A DNA stretch of 64,000 bases from Betaproteobacteria bacterium HGW-Betaproteobacteria-1 (GCA_002842435.1 PHCX01000004.1:343382-407381); one strand, 5' to 3'; positions 44,080 to 56,665 are shown, counted from the stretch's first letter. A program made the numbers and translations. The notes: generated by a model from the letters alone, not told the origin.

Positions 44080-45999
44080 ATGGCTAAAGAGCAGCAGAAC
44101 GACAAAGTGAACGACAAGACTGCAGCAACTCCAAACGAGGCTGAAGATCGTCGTACGCGCCTGAAGACGCTGATTGTCCTTGGCAAGGAGCGCGGCTACC
44201 TGACCTATGCTGAGATCAATGACCATTTGCCGGATGACGTGCAGAATTCCGAGCAGATCGACGGCATCATCGGCATGATCAATGACATGGGTATCCAGGT
44301 TTACGAAGAAGCCCCGGATGCCGAAGCCCTGCTGATGTCCGACGCCCCGGCAGCCGTCACCGATGAAGATGCTGTGGAAGAAGCCGAACAGGCGCTGTCC
44401 ACTGTGGATTCCGAATTCGGCCGCACGACCGACCCTGTGCGTATGTACATGCGTGAAATGGGTACCGTCGACCTGCTCACGCGCGAAGGCGAAATCGAGA
44501 TTGCCAAGCGCATTGAAGATGGCCTCAAGCACATGGTGCAGGCGATTGCCGCCTGTCCGACGACCATTAATGAATTGCTCGCAATGGTCGAAAAAGTTGA
44601 AAAGGATGAAATGAGCGTCGACGATCTGGTCGACGGTCTGATTGATTCCGATGTCGGCATGTCGGATGAAATGGAAGCGGAAGCCGCTGAAGATGCTTCA
44701 GAGGAAGCCGAAGAAGAGGATGACGAGGACGAGGATGACGACGGTGCAAAAGCTGCTGCCATCTCCGCGGCGGCGCTGGCAGAGCTGAAGGCGGAAGTGT
44801 TGACGCGATTTGCCGTGATTCGTCAGGCCCACGAAAAGATGACCGTGATCCTGCAATCGAAGGGCTCGCAGGACAAGGAATACATCAAGCTGCACAACAG
44901 CATTCTGGAAGAGCTGACTGCATTCCGCTTCTCGGCAAAGCAGGTTGAAGCGCTGTGTGGCACTGTGCGTGACATGGTGAATGAAGTGCGCGGCCATGAG
45001 CGCAAAATCATGGAGTTCTGTGTCGACAAGGCCGGCATGCCGCGTCCGCATTTCATCAAGGTGTTTCCGGGCCATGAAGTCAATCTGGACTGGATCGAAG
45101 GTGAGCTGGCATCAAACAAGCCTTATGTAGAGCGCCTGGAGCGCTTCAGACACTCGATCGTCGACCAGCAACAGCAGTTGCTGGATTTGCAGGGCAGAGT
45201 TGGCCTGCCAATCAAGGAACTGAAGGAGATCAACAAGCAGATGTCCACCGGCGAGGCACGTGCCCGCCGCGCCAAGCGCGAGATGATCGAGGCCAACCTG
45301 CGTCTGGTCATTTCCATCGCCAAGAAATACACCAATCGTGGCCTGCAGTTCCTCGACCTGATTCAGGAGGGTAATATCGGCCTGATGAAGGCGGTGGATA
45401 AATTCGAATATCGCCGCGGTTACAAATTCTCCACGTATGCCACATGGTGGATCCGTCAGGCCATTACGCGTTCCATCGCCGACCAGGCACGTACCATCCG
45501 TATCCCGGTACACATGATCGAAACCATCAACAAGATGAACCGCATCAGCCGCCAGATTCTGCAGGAAACCGGCCTGGAGCCGGATCCGGCAACGCTGGCG
45601 GAAAAGATGGAAATGCCGGAAGAGAAGATTCGCAAGATTCTGAAAATCTCCAAAGAGCCAATTTCCATGGAAACGCCGATTGGCGATGATGATGATTCGC
45701 ACCTGGGCGACTTCATTGAGGACAATACGACGCTGGCGCCGGTTGATGCGGCGGTATATGCCAGCTTGCGTGATGCTACCTCCGAGGTGCTGGAATCACT
45801 TACGCCGCGCGAAGCCAAGGTGCTGCGCATGCGTTTCGGTATCGAGATGAACACCGACCATACGCTGGAGGAAGTCGGCAAGCAGTTCGATGTCACGCGT
45901 GAACGTATCCGTCAGATCGAAGCCAAGGCCTTGCGCAAGCTGCGTCATCCGACGCGCTCTGAACGTCTGCGCAGCTTCCTTGAAACCGGCAACGATTAA
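44080..45999 (+). CDS. rpoD: RNA polymerase primary sigma factor (sigma-70)
   Basis: A 639-residue sigma factor. Region 1.1 is at the N terminus. A strongly acidic insert ([15 protein letters not shown], about 208-225) lies within the non-conserved region, as usual in proteobacterial RpoD. Region 1.2 is around [18 protein letters not shown], region 2 includes [20 protein letters not shown] and the -10 reading [13 protein letters not shown], and region 4 ends [21 protein letters not shown] tRNA gene starts 9 bases after the stop. Confidence 0.98.
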   Translation: MAKEQQNDKVNDKTAATPNEAEDRRTRLKTLIVLGKERGYLTYAEINDHLPDDVQNSEQIDGIIGMINDMGIQVYEEAPDAEALLMSDAPAAVTDEDAVEEAEQALSTVDSEFGRTTDPVRMYMREMGTVDLLTREGEIEIAKRIEDGLKHMVQAIAACPTTINELLAMVEKVEKDEMSVDDLVDGLIDSDVGMSDEMEAEAAEDASEEAEEEDDEDEDDDGAKAAAISAAALAELKAEVLTRFAVIRQAHEKMTVILQSKGSQDKEYIKLHNSILEELTAFRFSAKQVEALCGTVRDMVNEVRGHERKIMEFCVDKAGMPRPHFIKVFPGHEVNLDWIEGELASNKPYVERLERFRHSIVDQQQQLLDLQGRVGLPIKELKEINKQMSTGEARARRAKREMIEANLRLVISIAKKYTNRGLQFLDLIQEGNIGLMKAVDKFEYRRGYKFSTYATWWIRQAITRSIADQARTIRIPVHMIETINKMNRISRQILQETGLEPDPATLAEKMEMPEEKIRKILKISKEPISMETPIGDDDDSHLGDFIEDNTTLAPVDAAVYASLRDATSEVLESLTPREAKVLRMRFGIEMNTDHTLEEVGKQFDVTRERIRQIEAKALRKLRHPTRSERLRSFLETGND

Positions 46000-46008
46000 A
46001 CCTTTTTC

Positions 46009-46087
<79 letters not shown>

Positions 46088-46095
46088 ATCTATTC

Positions 46096-46131
46096 AACGG
46101 CTTAGGATAATTCCTAGGCCGTTTTTCTTTT
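46096..46131 (+). terminator. Terminator of rpoD/tRNA-Ile2
   Basis: A 12-bp stem AACGGCTTAGGA (46096-46107) with TCCTAGGCCGTT (46112-46123), one T-G wobble and loop TAAT, followed by TTTCTTTT. Strong. Confidence 0.9.
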
Positions 46132-46284
46132 CTGGTGTGGGGTAAATGTGGAATGCAGGTCAGGGGCGGGTCATGTTTCCCTTTGATTCGTTCCTGCAGG
46201 TCGCGCTTGTCTTGACATTAAGTTGTTTTATTAGATACTTGAATCACTGCTATAAATCGAGCTCCTGCTGTTTATCATTATTCC

Positions 46285-49200
46285 ATGACAAAAAAAAGCC
46301 TCAACGGATACAGATTACTGGCTTGGGTGGTACTCAGTTTCGGCGTTTCTATTTCACTTGTTTTCGCGTTTTACCAGAAACAGACTGTCGAGAGGGAGGC
46401 GGTCAAGCAATTCGCATTTGCTTCGGATCAGGTCTTACAAAGAATCCAGGAGCGACTGGATTCTTATCAATTGATACTCAGGGCTGGCGCCGGGCTGTTT
46501 TTTGCATCGACTGCAGTGGATAGGCAGGAATGGAAGGGATTTGTCGAGCATGTCGGGGCAGACAGAATTGTTGCAGGTGTTCAGGGTATAGGTTTTTCCG
46601 AGGCCATCCGGCCACATGATCTAGAACTGCATATAAACAGGATCCGTGCTGAAGGTTTTCCAGAGTACCAGGTCTGGCCTGAAGGGGAACGGGGCTTCTA
46701 TAGTTCCATTATCTATCTGGAACCATTCGATGCGCGCAATCAGCGTGCTTTCGGCTACGACATGTTTTCTGAACCCGTGCGACGGAAGGCAATGGAGCAG
46801 GCGCGGGATAGTGGAGAAATTGCTTTGTCCGGCAAGGTTCAGCTTGTGCAGGAAACAGATGTCGATGTCCAGGCTGGTGTGCTCATGTACTTCCCGGTTT
46901 ATCAGAACGGTATGCCTACAGCGACTGTGGAGCAAAGGCGTGCGGCACTAACCGGCTGGGTTTACAGTCCGTTCCGCATGCATGATCTTATGTCCGGCAT
47001 CCTGTCGGGCTGGGAAGGTACAGATGGCAGGTATGTCGATCTGCATATCTACGATGGCGCAGAAGCATCATTGGTTACGTTGCTGTATGACAGTGATATT
47101 GAGCATGGTCTTGAGAAAAATGCGATCTTCCATCAAGCAAGAACGCTGGATATTCATGGAAAGTCATGGACTTTGGAATTTGATCGCGTCGGCAACACCT
47201 CAATTGTAAATTACGCGCCGGTTTATATTGTCCTGATTAGTGGTTTGGGTTTGAGCGGTTTGCTTTTTGCATTGCTTATGACAGTGATACATACCAGGGA
47301 AAAAGCCAATCAGATAGCAGTCCAGTTGACTGAGGATATTCGTCGTAACGAGGAAATGCTGAGAGAGAGTGAGTTTCGCTGGAAGTTTGCTATTGAAGGT
47401 ACCGGTGACGGCCTCTGGGACTGGAGTATTAATGAGGGGCGCGTATTTTTCTCTAAGCGCTGGAAGACCATGCTCGGATATGAAGAGGATGAGATAAGCG
47501 GTACGTTGGATGAGTGGCTGGAACGTATTCATCCGGATGACAGAGAAAAGACTTTGGCGGTTGTGCGTGATTATCTGGATGGGAAAACGCCGTATTACCT
47601 CTGCGAACATCGCGCGCGTCGCAAGGATGGAAGCTATATCTGGATTCTTGACCGGGGTATGGTCGTCAGTCGCAGTGAGGATGGCAAGCCGTTGCGCATG
47701 ATTGGCACCCATAGCGACATCACCAAGAGCAAGATGCTGGAGGCAACGCTACGAGAGAATGAAGAGCAATTGCAGGAAGCGCAACGCATTGCCAAGATCG
47801 GCAGTTGGCGACTTGATTTGGCAAGCAGGCGAATCTCATGGACAGCTGAAGTGTCTCATATGTTCGGTCTGGATCCGGATTTGCCGTCGCCGGATTTCAC
47901 TGCTCTGAAAAAGCTGTTTACTGTTGAAAGTTGGGATGCACTCAATGCAGCATTGACCGCAGCCGAGAGCGACGGCATTCCATACGAGATAGATCTGGAG
48001 ATGGTGCGTTCCGATGGCTCGCATGGATGGATGCATGCCCGCGGTGAGGCGGTTCTTGATGAGCATGGCAATGTGATTGCGCTGCATGGGGTTGCATCAG
48101 ACATTACCGAACGCAAGAGCGCGGAAGAGAAGCTGTATCTGGCCGCCAGTGTGTTCAGTCATGCACGTGAAGGTATATTGGTTACGGATGCGGATGGCCT
48201 GATTCTTGAAGTCAATGAGGCGTTTACACGAATTACCGGGTATGAGCGCGCGGAGGTTCTGGGCAAGAATCCCAGCGTACTCAAATCGGGTCGGAATGCT
48301 CCTGAGTTTTATGCTGCCATGTGGTATGAGATTGCTCACAAGGGTTATTGGTCTGGCGAAGTATGGAACCGGCGCAAGAATGGTGAAGTTTTTCCGGAAC
48401 TGCTGACTATCAATTCAATCAAGGATGCTGCTGGTAAGGTCAATCAGTACGTTGGACTGTTTACGGACATCAGCCATTTCAAGGAGCATGAACAGCAACT
48501 TGAGCAGATTGCACATTATGATGCGTTGACCGGTCTTCCGAACCGGGTTCTGTTGACGGATCGGTTGCAGCAGGCGATGGCGCAGGCCAGGCGGAGCAAG
48601 CAAGCGGTGGCGGTGGCATTTGTCGATCTCGACAAGTTCAAGGAGGTCAATGACCAGTATGGGCATGAGGCCGGAGATACGGTGCTGATGATTTTTGCTG
48701 ACCGTATGAAGCAGAGCTTGCGCGCGGGGGACACTATTGCGAGATTGGGCGGTGACGAGTTCGTGGCTGTGCTACCCCAACTGTCTGATATGCAAGCTTC
48801 GCTGACTCTGATCGAGCGGCTGATTGCCCTGGCTGCGAGACCGATGGATATCGGTCAGCATATGGTGCAGGTGTCGGCCAGTGTGGGCGTTACCTATTAT
48901 CCTCAAGCGGAGGAGGTGGATGGCGACCTGTTGATGCGTCAGGCGGATATGGCCATGTATCAGGCGAAAGTAGCAGGCAGGAATTGTTATCGCATTTTTG
49001 ATATTGAGCATGACCGTAGTCTGCGCGGACACCATGAGGATATGAAAAATATTGAACAGGCCCTGGTTCGGGGCGAGTTCCAGCTTTACTACCAGCCCAA
49101 GGTGAACATGCGTAGTGGCGAACTGATCGGTGTGGAGGCGCTGATTCGTTGGCAGCATCCGGAGCGTGGCTTGTTGAGTCCGGCAATGTTCCTGTCGGTG

Positions 49201-50175
49201 ACCGAAAATAATGCTCTGTCGGTAACGTTAGGCGAATGGGTGATCAATGCGGCACTGGCCCAGATGAAGACATGGCAATCCGCGGGGCTGCATATTCCGG
49301 TTAGCGTTAATGTCAGCGGCTATCATTTGTTGCAGGACAATTTTGTTTCCAGACTGACGCAGTTGTTATCGGAATGTCCGGAGGTCAGTCCGGACATGCT
49401 GGAATTGGAAGTGCTGGAAAGTAATGCGCTGGGCGACCTTTCCAAGGTGGCGCATGTGATCAATGATTGCAAGAAGGCCGGAGTCACTTTTGCGTTGGAT
49501 GATTTCGGTACCGGATATTCCTCGCTGACTTATCTCAAGCATCTGCAGGCAGTTACACTCAAGATCGACCAGAGTTTCGTGCTTGATATGCTGGAAGATC
49601 CGGAGGATCTTGCTATTCTTGAGGGGGTGCTGGGCCTGGCCCGGGCATTCCGTCGACAGGCCGTCGCGGAAGGGGTGGAAACTCTCGAGCATGGTGAGAT
49701 GCTGCTTAACATGGGATGTGAGATTGGTCAGGGTTACGCCATTGCGTACCCCATGCCTGCAGAGTTGTTGCCTGAGTGGGTAGCACACTGGCGGCCTGAT
49801 GGCACATGGCAGACGGCGACTCCTTTCGGGATCAGAAACCTGCCTTACATTTATGCCATCGTTGAACACCGGGCCTGGATTCGGGCTTTTGAGGCCGCAT
49901 TAAAGGGAGAACGTGAGAGTCCGCCTGCGCTTGATTCGCACCAATGCAATTTTGGGCGATGGATAGATGCCGAGCTGAATGCAGGGGCTCGAACTGAGCC
50001 GGGTTTTGCCAAGGCTGATGCCTGTCATGTGAAGCTGCATGACCTGTCTGTGCAGATGCATCTGCTATATACCCAGGGTAGAGGCGCGGAAGCCTTGGCG
50101 CAAATGAAGAACTTGCGTGAAGCAAGCCGTGATTTGGTCGTTGAAATGAAGCAGTTGATGATGAGCGGGATTTAG
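46285..50175 (+). CDS. CHASE-PAS3-GGDEF-EAL-CZB cyclic-di-GMP protein
   Basis: A 1296-residue membrane protein. TM1 is about 8-28, then a periplasmic CHASE domain (about 75-245) and TM2 (about 312-335). Three PAS/PAC domains follow (about 365-490, 500-620, 622-745; each ends in a DIT or DIS motif). The cyclase domain keeps RLGGDEF (about 820) and the phosphodiesterase domain keeps EALIRW (about 951), with DDFGTGYSSL and ExVE intact, so both activities are possible. The C-terminal CZB zinc-binding domain (about 1190-1290) has EHRAWIRAF and CNFGRW, His1195 and Cys1221. Zinc through CZB inhibits the E. coli cyclase DgcZ. The inducing signals are unknown. Confidence 0.92.
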   Translation: MTKKSLNGYRLLAWVVLSFGVSISLVFAFYQKQTVEREAVKQFAFASDQVLQRIQERLDSYQLILRAGAGLFFASTAVDRQEWKGFVEHVGADRIVAGVQGIGFSEAIRPHDLELHINRIRAEGFPEYQVWPEGERGFYSSIIYLEPFDARNQRAFGYDMFSEPVRRKAMEQARDSGEIALSGKVQLVQETDVDVQAGVLMYFPVYQNGMPTATVEQRRAALTGWVYSPFRMHDLMSGILSGWEGTDGRYVDLHIYDGAEASLVTLLYDSDIEHGLEKNAIFHQARTLDIHGKSWTLEFDRVGNTSIVNYAPVYIVLISGLGLSGLLFALLMTVIHTREKANQIAVQLTEDIRRNEEMLRESEFRWKFAIEGTGDGLWDWSINEGRVFFSKRWKTMLGYEEDEISGTLDEWLERIHPDDREKTLAVVRDYLDGKTPYYLCEHRARRKDGSYIWILDRGMVVSRSEDGKPLRMIGTHSDITKSKMLEATLRENEEQLQEAQRIAKIGSWRLDLASRRISWTAEVSHMFGLDPDLPSPDFTALKKLFTVESWDALNAALTAAESDGIPYEIDLEMVRSDGSHGWMHARGEAVLDEHGNVIALHGVASDITERKSAEEKLYLAASVFSHAREGILVTDADGLILEVNEAFTRITGYERAEVLGKNPSVLKSGRNAPEFYAAMWYEIAHKGYWSGEVWNRRKNGEVFPELLTINSIKDAAGKVNQYVGLFTDISHFKEHEQQLEQIAHYDALTGLPNRVLLTDRLQQAMAQARRSKQAVAVAFVDLDKFKEVNDQYGHEAGDTVLMIFADRMKQSLRAGDTIARLGGDEFVAVLPQLSDMQASLTLIERLIALAARPMDIGQHMVQVSASVGVTYYPQAEEVDGDLLMRQADMAMYQAKVAGRNCYRIFDIEHDRSLRGHHEDMKNIEQALVRGEFQLYYQPKVNMRSGELIGVEALIRWQHPERGLLSPAMFLSVTENNALSVTLGEWVINAALAQMKTWQSAGLHIPVSVNVSGYHLLQDNFVSRLTQLLSECPEVSPDMLELEVLESNALGDLSKVAHVINDCKKAGVTFALDDFGTGYSSLTYLKHLQAVTLKIDQSFVLDMLEDPEDLAILEGVLGLARAFRRQAVAEGVETLEHGEMLLNMGCEIGQGYAIAYPMPAELLPEWVAHWRPDGTWQTATPFGIRNLPYIYAIVEHRAWIRAFEAALKGERESPPALDSHQCNFGRWIDAELNAGARTEPGFAKADACHVKLHDLSVQMHLLYTQGRGAEALAQMKNLREASRDLVVEMKQLMMSGI

Positions 50176-50202
50176 CCCATTTGGATAATATAAGGAGTGC
50201 AT

Positions 50203-50727
50203 ATGTTGGATGATAGCCATCAGCGTTATGGTGCCGTTACACGTTTTTTCCACTGGGTCATGGCGATACTGATAGTGGAGCAGTTTTTCAAGTTCGCCGA
50301 TCGCATCAATGAAGGGGAGCACTGGCTGGGCGATACGTTCGGCCCGTTACATGGTTCCATTGGCCTTACTCTGTTGATGCTGGTGGTCCTGCGGATACTC
50401 TGGGCGATTTCGCAACGGCGGCAGCGGCCGGTCAACGAAGGGCTTGAAGGGCTGGTAGCCAAGGCGGCACACGGGCTGATGTATTTTTGTGTGTTGATCA
50501 TGCCTTTTCTGGGCATGCTCTATGTTTACGGCAAGGGTTACCCGGTCAAATTCTTCGGGCTGGAGTTGATCGCCAAACCGGCCGGCGAGACCGAATGGGC
50601 GATTGCCGTCGGCGGTTTCCATTCACCGCTTGCCATTCTGCTGGCATTACTGGTGCTGGCGCATATTGCTTCCGCGATTTATCACCGTATGGTCAAGAAG
50701 GATGACGTACTGCAACGCATGCTTTGA
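50203..50727 (+). CDS. Cytochrome b561-type membrane protein
   Basis: A 174-residue inner-membrane protein from the ATG at 50203 behind AAGGAG. Four helices carry heme-ligand His in RFFHWVMAILI, FGPLHGSIGL, AAHGLMYFCVL and LVLAHIASAIYHRM. YceJ-type di-heme b561 proteins pass electrons between quinone and periplasmic partners; the partner is not encoded nearby. It is convergent with cbbR. Confidence 0.9.
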   Translation: MLDDSHQRYGAVTRFFHWVMAILIVEQFFKFADRINEGEHWLGDTFGPLHGSIGLTLLMLVVLRILWAISQRRQRPVNEGLEGLVAKAAHGLMYFCVLIMPFLGMLYVYGKGYPVKFFGLELIAKPAGETEWAIAVGGFHSPLAILLALLVLAHIASAIYHRMVKKDDVLQRML

Positions 50728-50742
50728 CCTTTACGCAGCCGG

Positions 50743-50775
50743 AACCCCGGGTGGCTAGCGGGCCGCTCCGGGGTT
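50743..50775. terminator. Hairpin between convergent b561 gene and cbbR
   Basis: AACCCCGG (50743-50750) pairs with CCGGGGTT (50768-50775); the right arm is in the last codons of cbbR. No T tract on either side, so its efficiency is doubtful. Confidence 0.45.
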
Positions 50776-51693
50776 GGCTGTATTGAACATTTCGTTCAGC
50801 AGTTCCCCGCCTTTTTCCAGCATGAAGTAGCGGAAACCTTCCGCCGCCTGCGAGAGGTTGCGCTTGCTGAGAGCTACCACATGCCAGGTGCGGATGATGG
50901 GGGTATCCTGTACATCCAGTACCGCAATCTGCCGGTTCTCCAGTTCCAGGCCAATCGTGTGCAGCGAAACAAACGAGATGCCGAGGTTGGCCATCACTGC
51001 CTGCTTGATGCTCTCATTGCTGGACATTTCCATGGTGATGACGGGTGAAGCCTCATGTTCGGCCAGAAATGTTTCCATGATGTAGCGGGTACCGGAGCCA
51101 TGCTCGCGCGTGATGATCTCGAACTGGTTGAGCGACTTCGGCGTGATGTTCTGTTTGTCCGCCAGAGGATGTTGCGGGCTGGCAATGAAGGCATGCGGAT
51201 GGTCTGCGAAGGCTTCAACCCGGGTGTCGATTTCCCGCGGCGGACGTCCCATGATGGCGACGTCGATGTCGCCTTCGCGCAGCAGTTCTACCAGTTGCTG
51301 GCGGTTCCGCACTTCGATGCGGATCTGAACCTTGGGATATTCCTGTTTGAATTGCGCCAGTATTTTAGGCACGAAATATTTGGCCGTGCTCACCAAGCCG
51401 ATTTTGAGGATCCTGGCATCCTGTCCTCTCAAGCGCTCCATGGTGTCATCAGCCTCTTTCAGGGTGCTGATGATGCGTCTGGCATAAAGCAGGAAATATT
51501 CACCTGCCGACGTCAGTTCTACCCGCCTGCCTTCGCGCAGGAACAGGCTGACGCCGATATCTTCTTCCATTTCCTTGATCTGCAGCGAAACTGCCGGGGC
51601 AGTTACATGCAGCTCTTCTGCCGCTTTGCTAAAGTTCATGTGCTTGACGGCGCAAAGGAATATGCGGATCTGACGTAATGTGAGGTTTTTCAT
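50755..51693 (-). CDS. cbbR: LysR-type regulator of the Calvin-cycle operon (CbbR)
   Basis: A 312-residue LysR protein. The N-terminal winged HTH begins LTLRQIRIFLCAVKHMNFSKAAEEL. The effector domain (about 90-300) contains KIGLVSTAKYFVPKIL, REHGSGTRYIMETFL and VALSKRNLS. Divergent from cbbL with 124 bases between, the classical arrangement. In other autotrophs CbbR senses metabolites such as RuBP or NADPH and activates the cbb promoter. Confidence 0.93.
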   Translation of the reverse strand: MKNLTLRQIRIFLCAVKHMNFSKAAEELHVTAPAVSLQIKEMEEDIGVSLFLREGRRVELTSAGEYFLLYARRIISTLKEADDTMERLRGQDARILKIGLVSTAKYFVPKILAQFKQEYPKVQIRIEVRNRQQLVELLREGDIDVAIMGRPPREIDTRVEAFADHPHAFIASPQHPLADKQNITPKSLNQFEIITREHGSGTRYIMETFLAEHEASPVITMEMSSNESIKQAVMANLGISFVSLHTIGLELENRQIAVLDVQDTPIIRTWHVVALSKRNLSQAAEGFRYFMLEKGGELLNEMFNTANPGAAR

Positions 51694-53302
<1,609 letters not shown>

Positions 53303-53339
53303 CCGTTTTGAACTGATAGCAGAATACAAGGAGACGATG

Positions 53340-53759
53340 ATGCATATTACTCAGGGACAGTTTTCCTTTTTACCGCCACTGACTGACGACGAGATCCGTG
53401 CGCAGGTCGACTATGCCATCAGCAAGGGCTGGGCGGTAGCGATCGAGTGGACGGATGACCCGCATCCACGCAACGTATACTGGAATATGTGGGGCACGCC
53501 CATGTTTGAAATCAAGGATGGTGCGGCGGCGCTGTTCGAGTTGCAGGCCTGCCGCAAGGCGTGCCCGAACACCTACATCAAGGTCAATGCTTTCGATAAT
53601 ACGCGCGGTGTCGAGTCGACCGTAATGAGTTTTATCGTTAACCAGCCGGTGATGGAGCCGGGCTTCGGCCTCATCCGTCAGGAAGCTGCAGGCCGCACGA
53701 TACGCTACACCACGCGGCCTTATGCCACCGAGAGGCCGGGCGGCTACAGCAATGACTAG
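53340..53759 (+). CDS. cbbS: RuBisCO small subunit, red type
   Basis: A 139-residue protein. Of two adjacent ATGs, 53340 lies best behind AAGGAG. It begins [19 protein letters not shown], has [16 protein letters not shown] and the red-type C-terminal extension ([22 protein letters not shown]) that forms the extra hairpin in the holoenzyme centre. Thirty-seven bases after cbbL. Its stop overlaps cbbX. Confidence 0.96.
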   Translation: MHITQGQFSFLPPLTDDEIRAQVDYAISKGWAVAIEWTDDPHPRNVYWNMWGTPMFEIKDGAAALFELQACRKACPNTYIKVNAFDNTRGVESTVMSFIVNQPVMEPGFGLIRQEAAGRTIRYTTRPYATERPGGYSND

Positions 53760-54669
53760 TATCGACCTGCAGCAGATCCTGACGGACGCCAATATCGGCG
53801 AGGTGCTGGATCAACTGGATCAGGATCTGGTCGGACTTGCGCCGGTAAAGCAGCGCATCCGAGAAATCGCCGCGTTTCTGGTGGTGTCCCGAGCACGCCA
53901 GCAACTCGGTATCGAGTCGGCGCCGCCCAGCCTGCATATGTGTTTTACCGGCAATCCGGGCACGGGGAAAACGACAGTGGCCTTGCGGATGGCAGAGATA
54001 TTGCATCGTTTGGGTTATGTGCGCAAAGGCCATGTGGTGAGCGTGACGCGCGATGATCTGGTGGGGCAGTACATCGGCCATACCGCGCCAAAAACGCGCG
54101 AAGTCCTGAAAAAGGCGATGGGCGGTGTGCTCTTCATCGACGAGGCGTATTACCTCTATCGTCCTGAGAACGAGCGTGATTACGGACAGGAAGCGATCGA
54201 GATTTTGCTGCAGGTGATGGAGAACAATCGCGATGATCTGGTCGTTATCCTGGCGGGTTACAAGGATCGGATGGAGAAGTTCTTCCAGTCCAACCCCGGC
54301 ATGTCGTCAAGGATCGCACACCATATCGACTTTCCTGATTATAGCCAGGCCGAGCTGGTGGAGATTGCCGGCAAGATGGTGGCCACCATGCACTACCGTT
54401 TTGATGATGGCGCGCTGAAAGCCATGGCGGAATATATCGATTTCCGGCAGAAGCAGCCGCATTTCGCCAATGCGCGCTCGATACGCAATGCGCTGGACAG
54501 GGCAAGGTTGCGACACGCCAACCGGGTATTTGATCTGGCGGCAGGTGGCAAGTCAAAGCCGACTGCAGAGGAACTGTCGACCATCACTGAAGCCGATATT
54601 CGTGCCTCGCGGGTATTTGATGGCGGCCTGAATGCAGATATGAAAGTTGAGTCAAAGGCCGATTTTTAA
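53752..54669 (+). CDS. cbbX: Red-type RuBisCO activase CbbX
   Basis: A 305-residue AAA+ protein that removes inhibitory sugar phosphates by pulling the large subunit C terminus. Walker A is [13 protein letters not shown], the pore loop is [12 protein letters not shown], Walker B is [13 protein letters not shown], and the Arg fingers are in [13 protein letters not shown]. The ATG at 53752 overlaps the end of cbbS by 8 bases, indicating translational coupling. Confidence 0.96.
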   Translation: MTSIDLQQILTDANIGEVLDQLDQDLVGLAPVKQRIREIAAFLVVSRARQQLGIESAPPSLHMCFTGNPGTGKTTVALRMAEILHRLGYVRKGHVVSVTRDDLVGQYIGHTAPKTREVLKKAMGGVLFIDEAYYLYRPENERDYGQEAIEILLQVMENNRDDLVVILAGYKDRMEKFFQSNPGMSSRIAHHIDFPDYSQAELVEIAGKMVATMHYRFDDGALKAMAEYIDFRQKQPHFANARSIRNALDRARLRHANRVFDLAAGGKSKPTAEELSTITEADIRASRVFDGGLNADMKVESKADF

Positions 54670-54715
54670 AGTGAATTGGACAATAGCCCCATGATGAGAA
54701 AAGAGCGGATCTGAT

Positions 54716-55780
54716 ATGAGCACACATCAAACAGGACTACGCGCCTTCCTTAGCGACCCGGCACAGGGGGGGGCACCGGATAACCCTTTGTCTGCTTTGC
54801 TCCTGCAAGTTGCCGATACGGTGAAAATACTCTCTGCCATGATTGCGCAGGGTGCGATTGCCGACATGACGGTTAAGCTCGAAAGCCAGAATGTGCAGGG
54901 TGAAACGCAGATGAAGCTGGATCTGATGAGCAACGATTTGTTCATTGAGCAGTTGAAGAGTGGCGGGCTGACACACGGCCTGGCTTCGGAGGAAATGGAT
55001 GAAACCGTACTGCTGGCGAAACAGCCTGGCAAGGCACCTTATCTGGTGATTTTTGACCCGCTTGATGGTTCATCCAATGTGCCGATCAATGTCTCCATCG
55101 GTTCTATTTTTTCGGTACTGCAGGCACCTGCCGACCATCTGGCAGAAGCCACTGACTATCTGCAGGCGGGAAGCAGGCAGGTGGCTGCAGGCTATGCGCT
55201 TTATGGCCCGGCAACGATGTTGGTGCTCACTGTCGGCAAGGGCACGCATGGCTTTACGCTCGATCATGAAAGCAATGAGTTCGTGCTGACTCACCCTGCT
55301 ATAAGTATTCCAGAGGATACGGCGGAGTTTGCCATCAACGCCAGCAATGCACGGTTCTGGGAACCGCCCGTCAAACGTTATATCGCCGAGTGTAAGGCGG
55401 GAAGTACCGACGTGCGTGCCAGGGATTTTAATATGCGCTGGGTGGCCAGCATGGTGGCGGATATCCACCGCATACTCATGCGTGGCGGCATCTATCTTTA
55501 CCCGAAGGACAACAAGGATCACACCAAGGCCGGGCGTTTGCGCCTGATGTATGAGGCCAACCCCATGGCCATGCTGGTGGAGCAGGCAGGCGGCATCGCC
55601 TCCACCGGCAGGATGCGGATACTTGAGATCGAACCGGCCGATGTGCATCAGCGTGTGCCGGTCGTCATGGGCTCGCGTAACGAGGTGCTCAGGGTGGAGC
55701 GTTATCACCAGGATTACGACACTGGAAAAGACGAGAGCGGCAAGTCGCCGTTTTTCAGTGACCGTTCTTTTTATATGTAG
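54716..55780 (+). CDS. fbp: Fructose-1,6-bisphosphatase, class I
   Basis: A 354-residue enzyme of the Calvin cycle (cbbF). Metal-binding Glu/Asp are in FDPLDGSSNVPIN; the sugar-binding part includes RMRILEIEP and YEANPMAMLVEQAGG. GAAAAGAGCGG precedes the ATG. Third enzyme gene of the operon, 46 bases after cbbX. Confidence 0.95.
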   Translation: MSTHQTGLRAFLSDPAQGGAPDNPLSALLLQVADTVKILSAMIAQGAIADMTVKLESQNVQGETQMKLDLMSNDLFIEQLKSGGLTHGLASEEMDETVLLAKQPGKAPYLVIFDPLDGSSNVPINVSIGSIFSVLQAPADHLAEATDYLQAGSRQVAAGYALYGPATMLVLTVGKGTHGFTLDHESNEFVLTHPAISIPEDTAEFAINASNARFWEPPVKRYIAECKAGSTDVRARDFNMRWVASMVADIHRILMRGGIYLYPKDNKDHTKAGRLRLMYEANPMAMLVEQAGGIASTGRMRILEIEPADVHQRVPVVMGSRNEVLRVERYHQDYDTGKDESGKSPFFSDRSFYM

Positions 55781-55798
55781 TGCAAGGAGGGGCTGACG

Positions 55799-56665
55799 AT
55801 GTCAAAAAAATTTCCCGTGATTGCCATTACCGGTTCATCCGGCGCAGGCACAACGACGGTGATGAACAGTTTCCACCATATCTTCCGGCGTGACGGTATC
55901 CGGGCGCAGGTCATAGAAGGTGACTCCATGCATCGCTATGAGCGCAAGGCGATGGATGCCGAGCTGGAGAAATGCAGCAAGATCCCCGGCAGTTATTTCA
56001 GCCATTTCAGTCCGTCGGCCAACCTGCTGCCTGAGCTTGCCGATACTTTTCGCGTGTTTGGCGAGACCGGTCGCTGCAAGGTACGCAAGTACATCCATAC
56101 CGATGAGGAAGGCTTGCCCTATGGTCAGGCAGCGGGAACGCTGACGCCGTGGCGTGACAGCGAGCCGGGTGCCGACGTGCTGTTCTACGAGGGGCTGCAT
56201 GGCGGCTATGTCGGGCCGGAAGCTGATGTAGCCCGTCATGTCGACCTGCTGGTAGGTGTCGTGCCCATCATCAACCTGGAATGGATACAGAAGATGCACC
56301 GGGACCAGAAGATTCGCGGCTATTCGCCCGAGGCCGTGATCGATACCATCCTGCGCCGCATGCCGGATTACGTTCACCATATCTGCCCGCAGTTTTCACG
56401 TACCCATGTCAACTTTCAGCGCGTGCCGACGGTGGATACTTCCAATCCGTTCATTGCCAAGGATATCCCCAGCCCGGACGAGAGCATGGTGGTGATTCGT
56501 TTCGCCAATCCGCGCGGTATCGATTTCCCCTATCTGCTGAACATGCTGCACGACTCCATGATGACGCGGCCGAATACGCTGGTTATCCCCGGCGGCAAAA
56601 TGGGCCTGGCCATGCAGTTGATATTTACGCCGATGATTCAGCGTTTGATGAACATGAGGGAATGA
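55799..56665 (+). CDS. prkB: Phosphoribulokinase (bacterial class I)
   Basis: A 288-residue kinase making the RuBisCO substrate from ribulose-5-phosphate. P-loop AITGSSGAGTTTV; substrate and catalytic parts are GDSMHRYER and FYEGLHGGYVGPEADVARHVD (read in parts). Size and the ISPP-like C terminus mark the octameric bacterial type (cbbP). GGAGG precedes the ATG. Its TGA overlaps the phosphatase start. Confidence 0.96.
   Translation: MSKKFPVIAITGSSGAGTTTVMNSFHHIFRRDGIRAQVIEGDSMHRYERKAMDAELEKCSKIPGSYFSHFSPSANLLPELADTFRVFGETGRCKVRKYIHTDEEGLPYGQAAGTLTPWRDSEPGADVLFYEGLHGGYVGPEADVARHVDLLVGVVPIINLEWIQKMHRDQKIRGYSPEAVIDTILRRMPDYVHHICPQFSRTHVNFQRVPTVDTSNPFIAKDIPSPDESMVVIRFANPRGIDFPYLLNMLHDSMMTRPNTLVIPGGKMGLAMQLIFTPMIQRLMNMRE

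Noticed and set aside
46146..46523. 125-codon frame overlapping the start of the CHASE-GGDEF gene
   Set aside because: Out of frame with a large certain gene and without family features.
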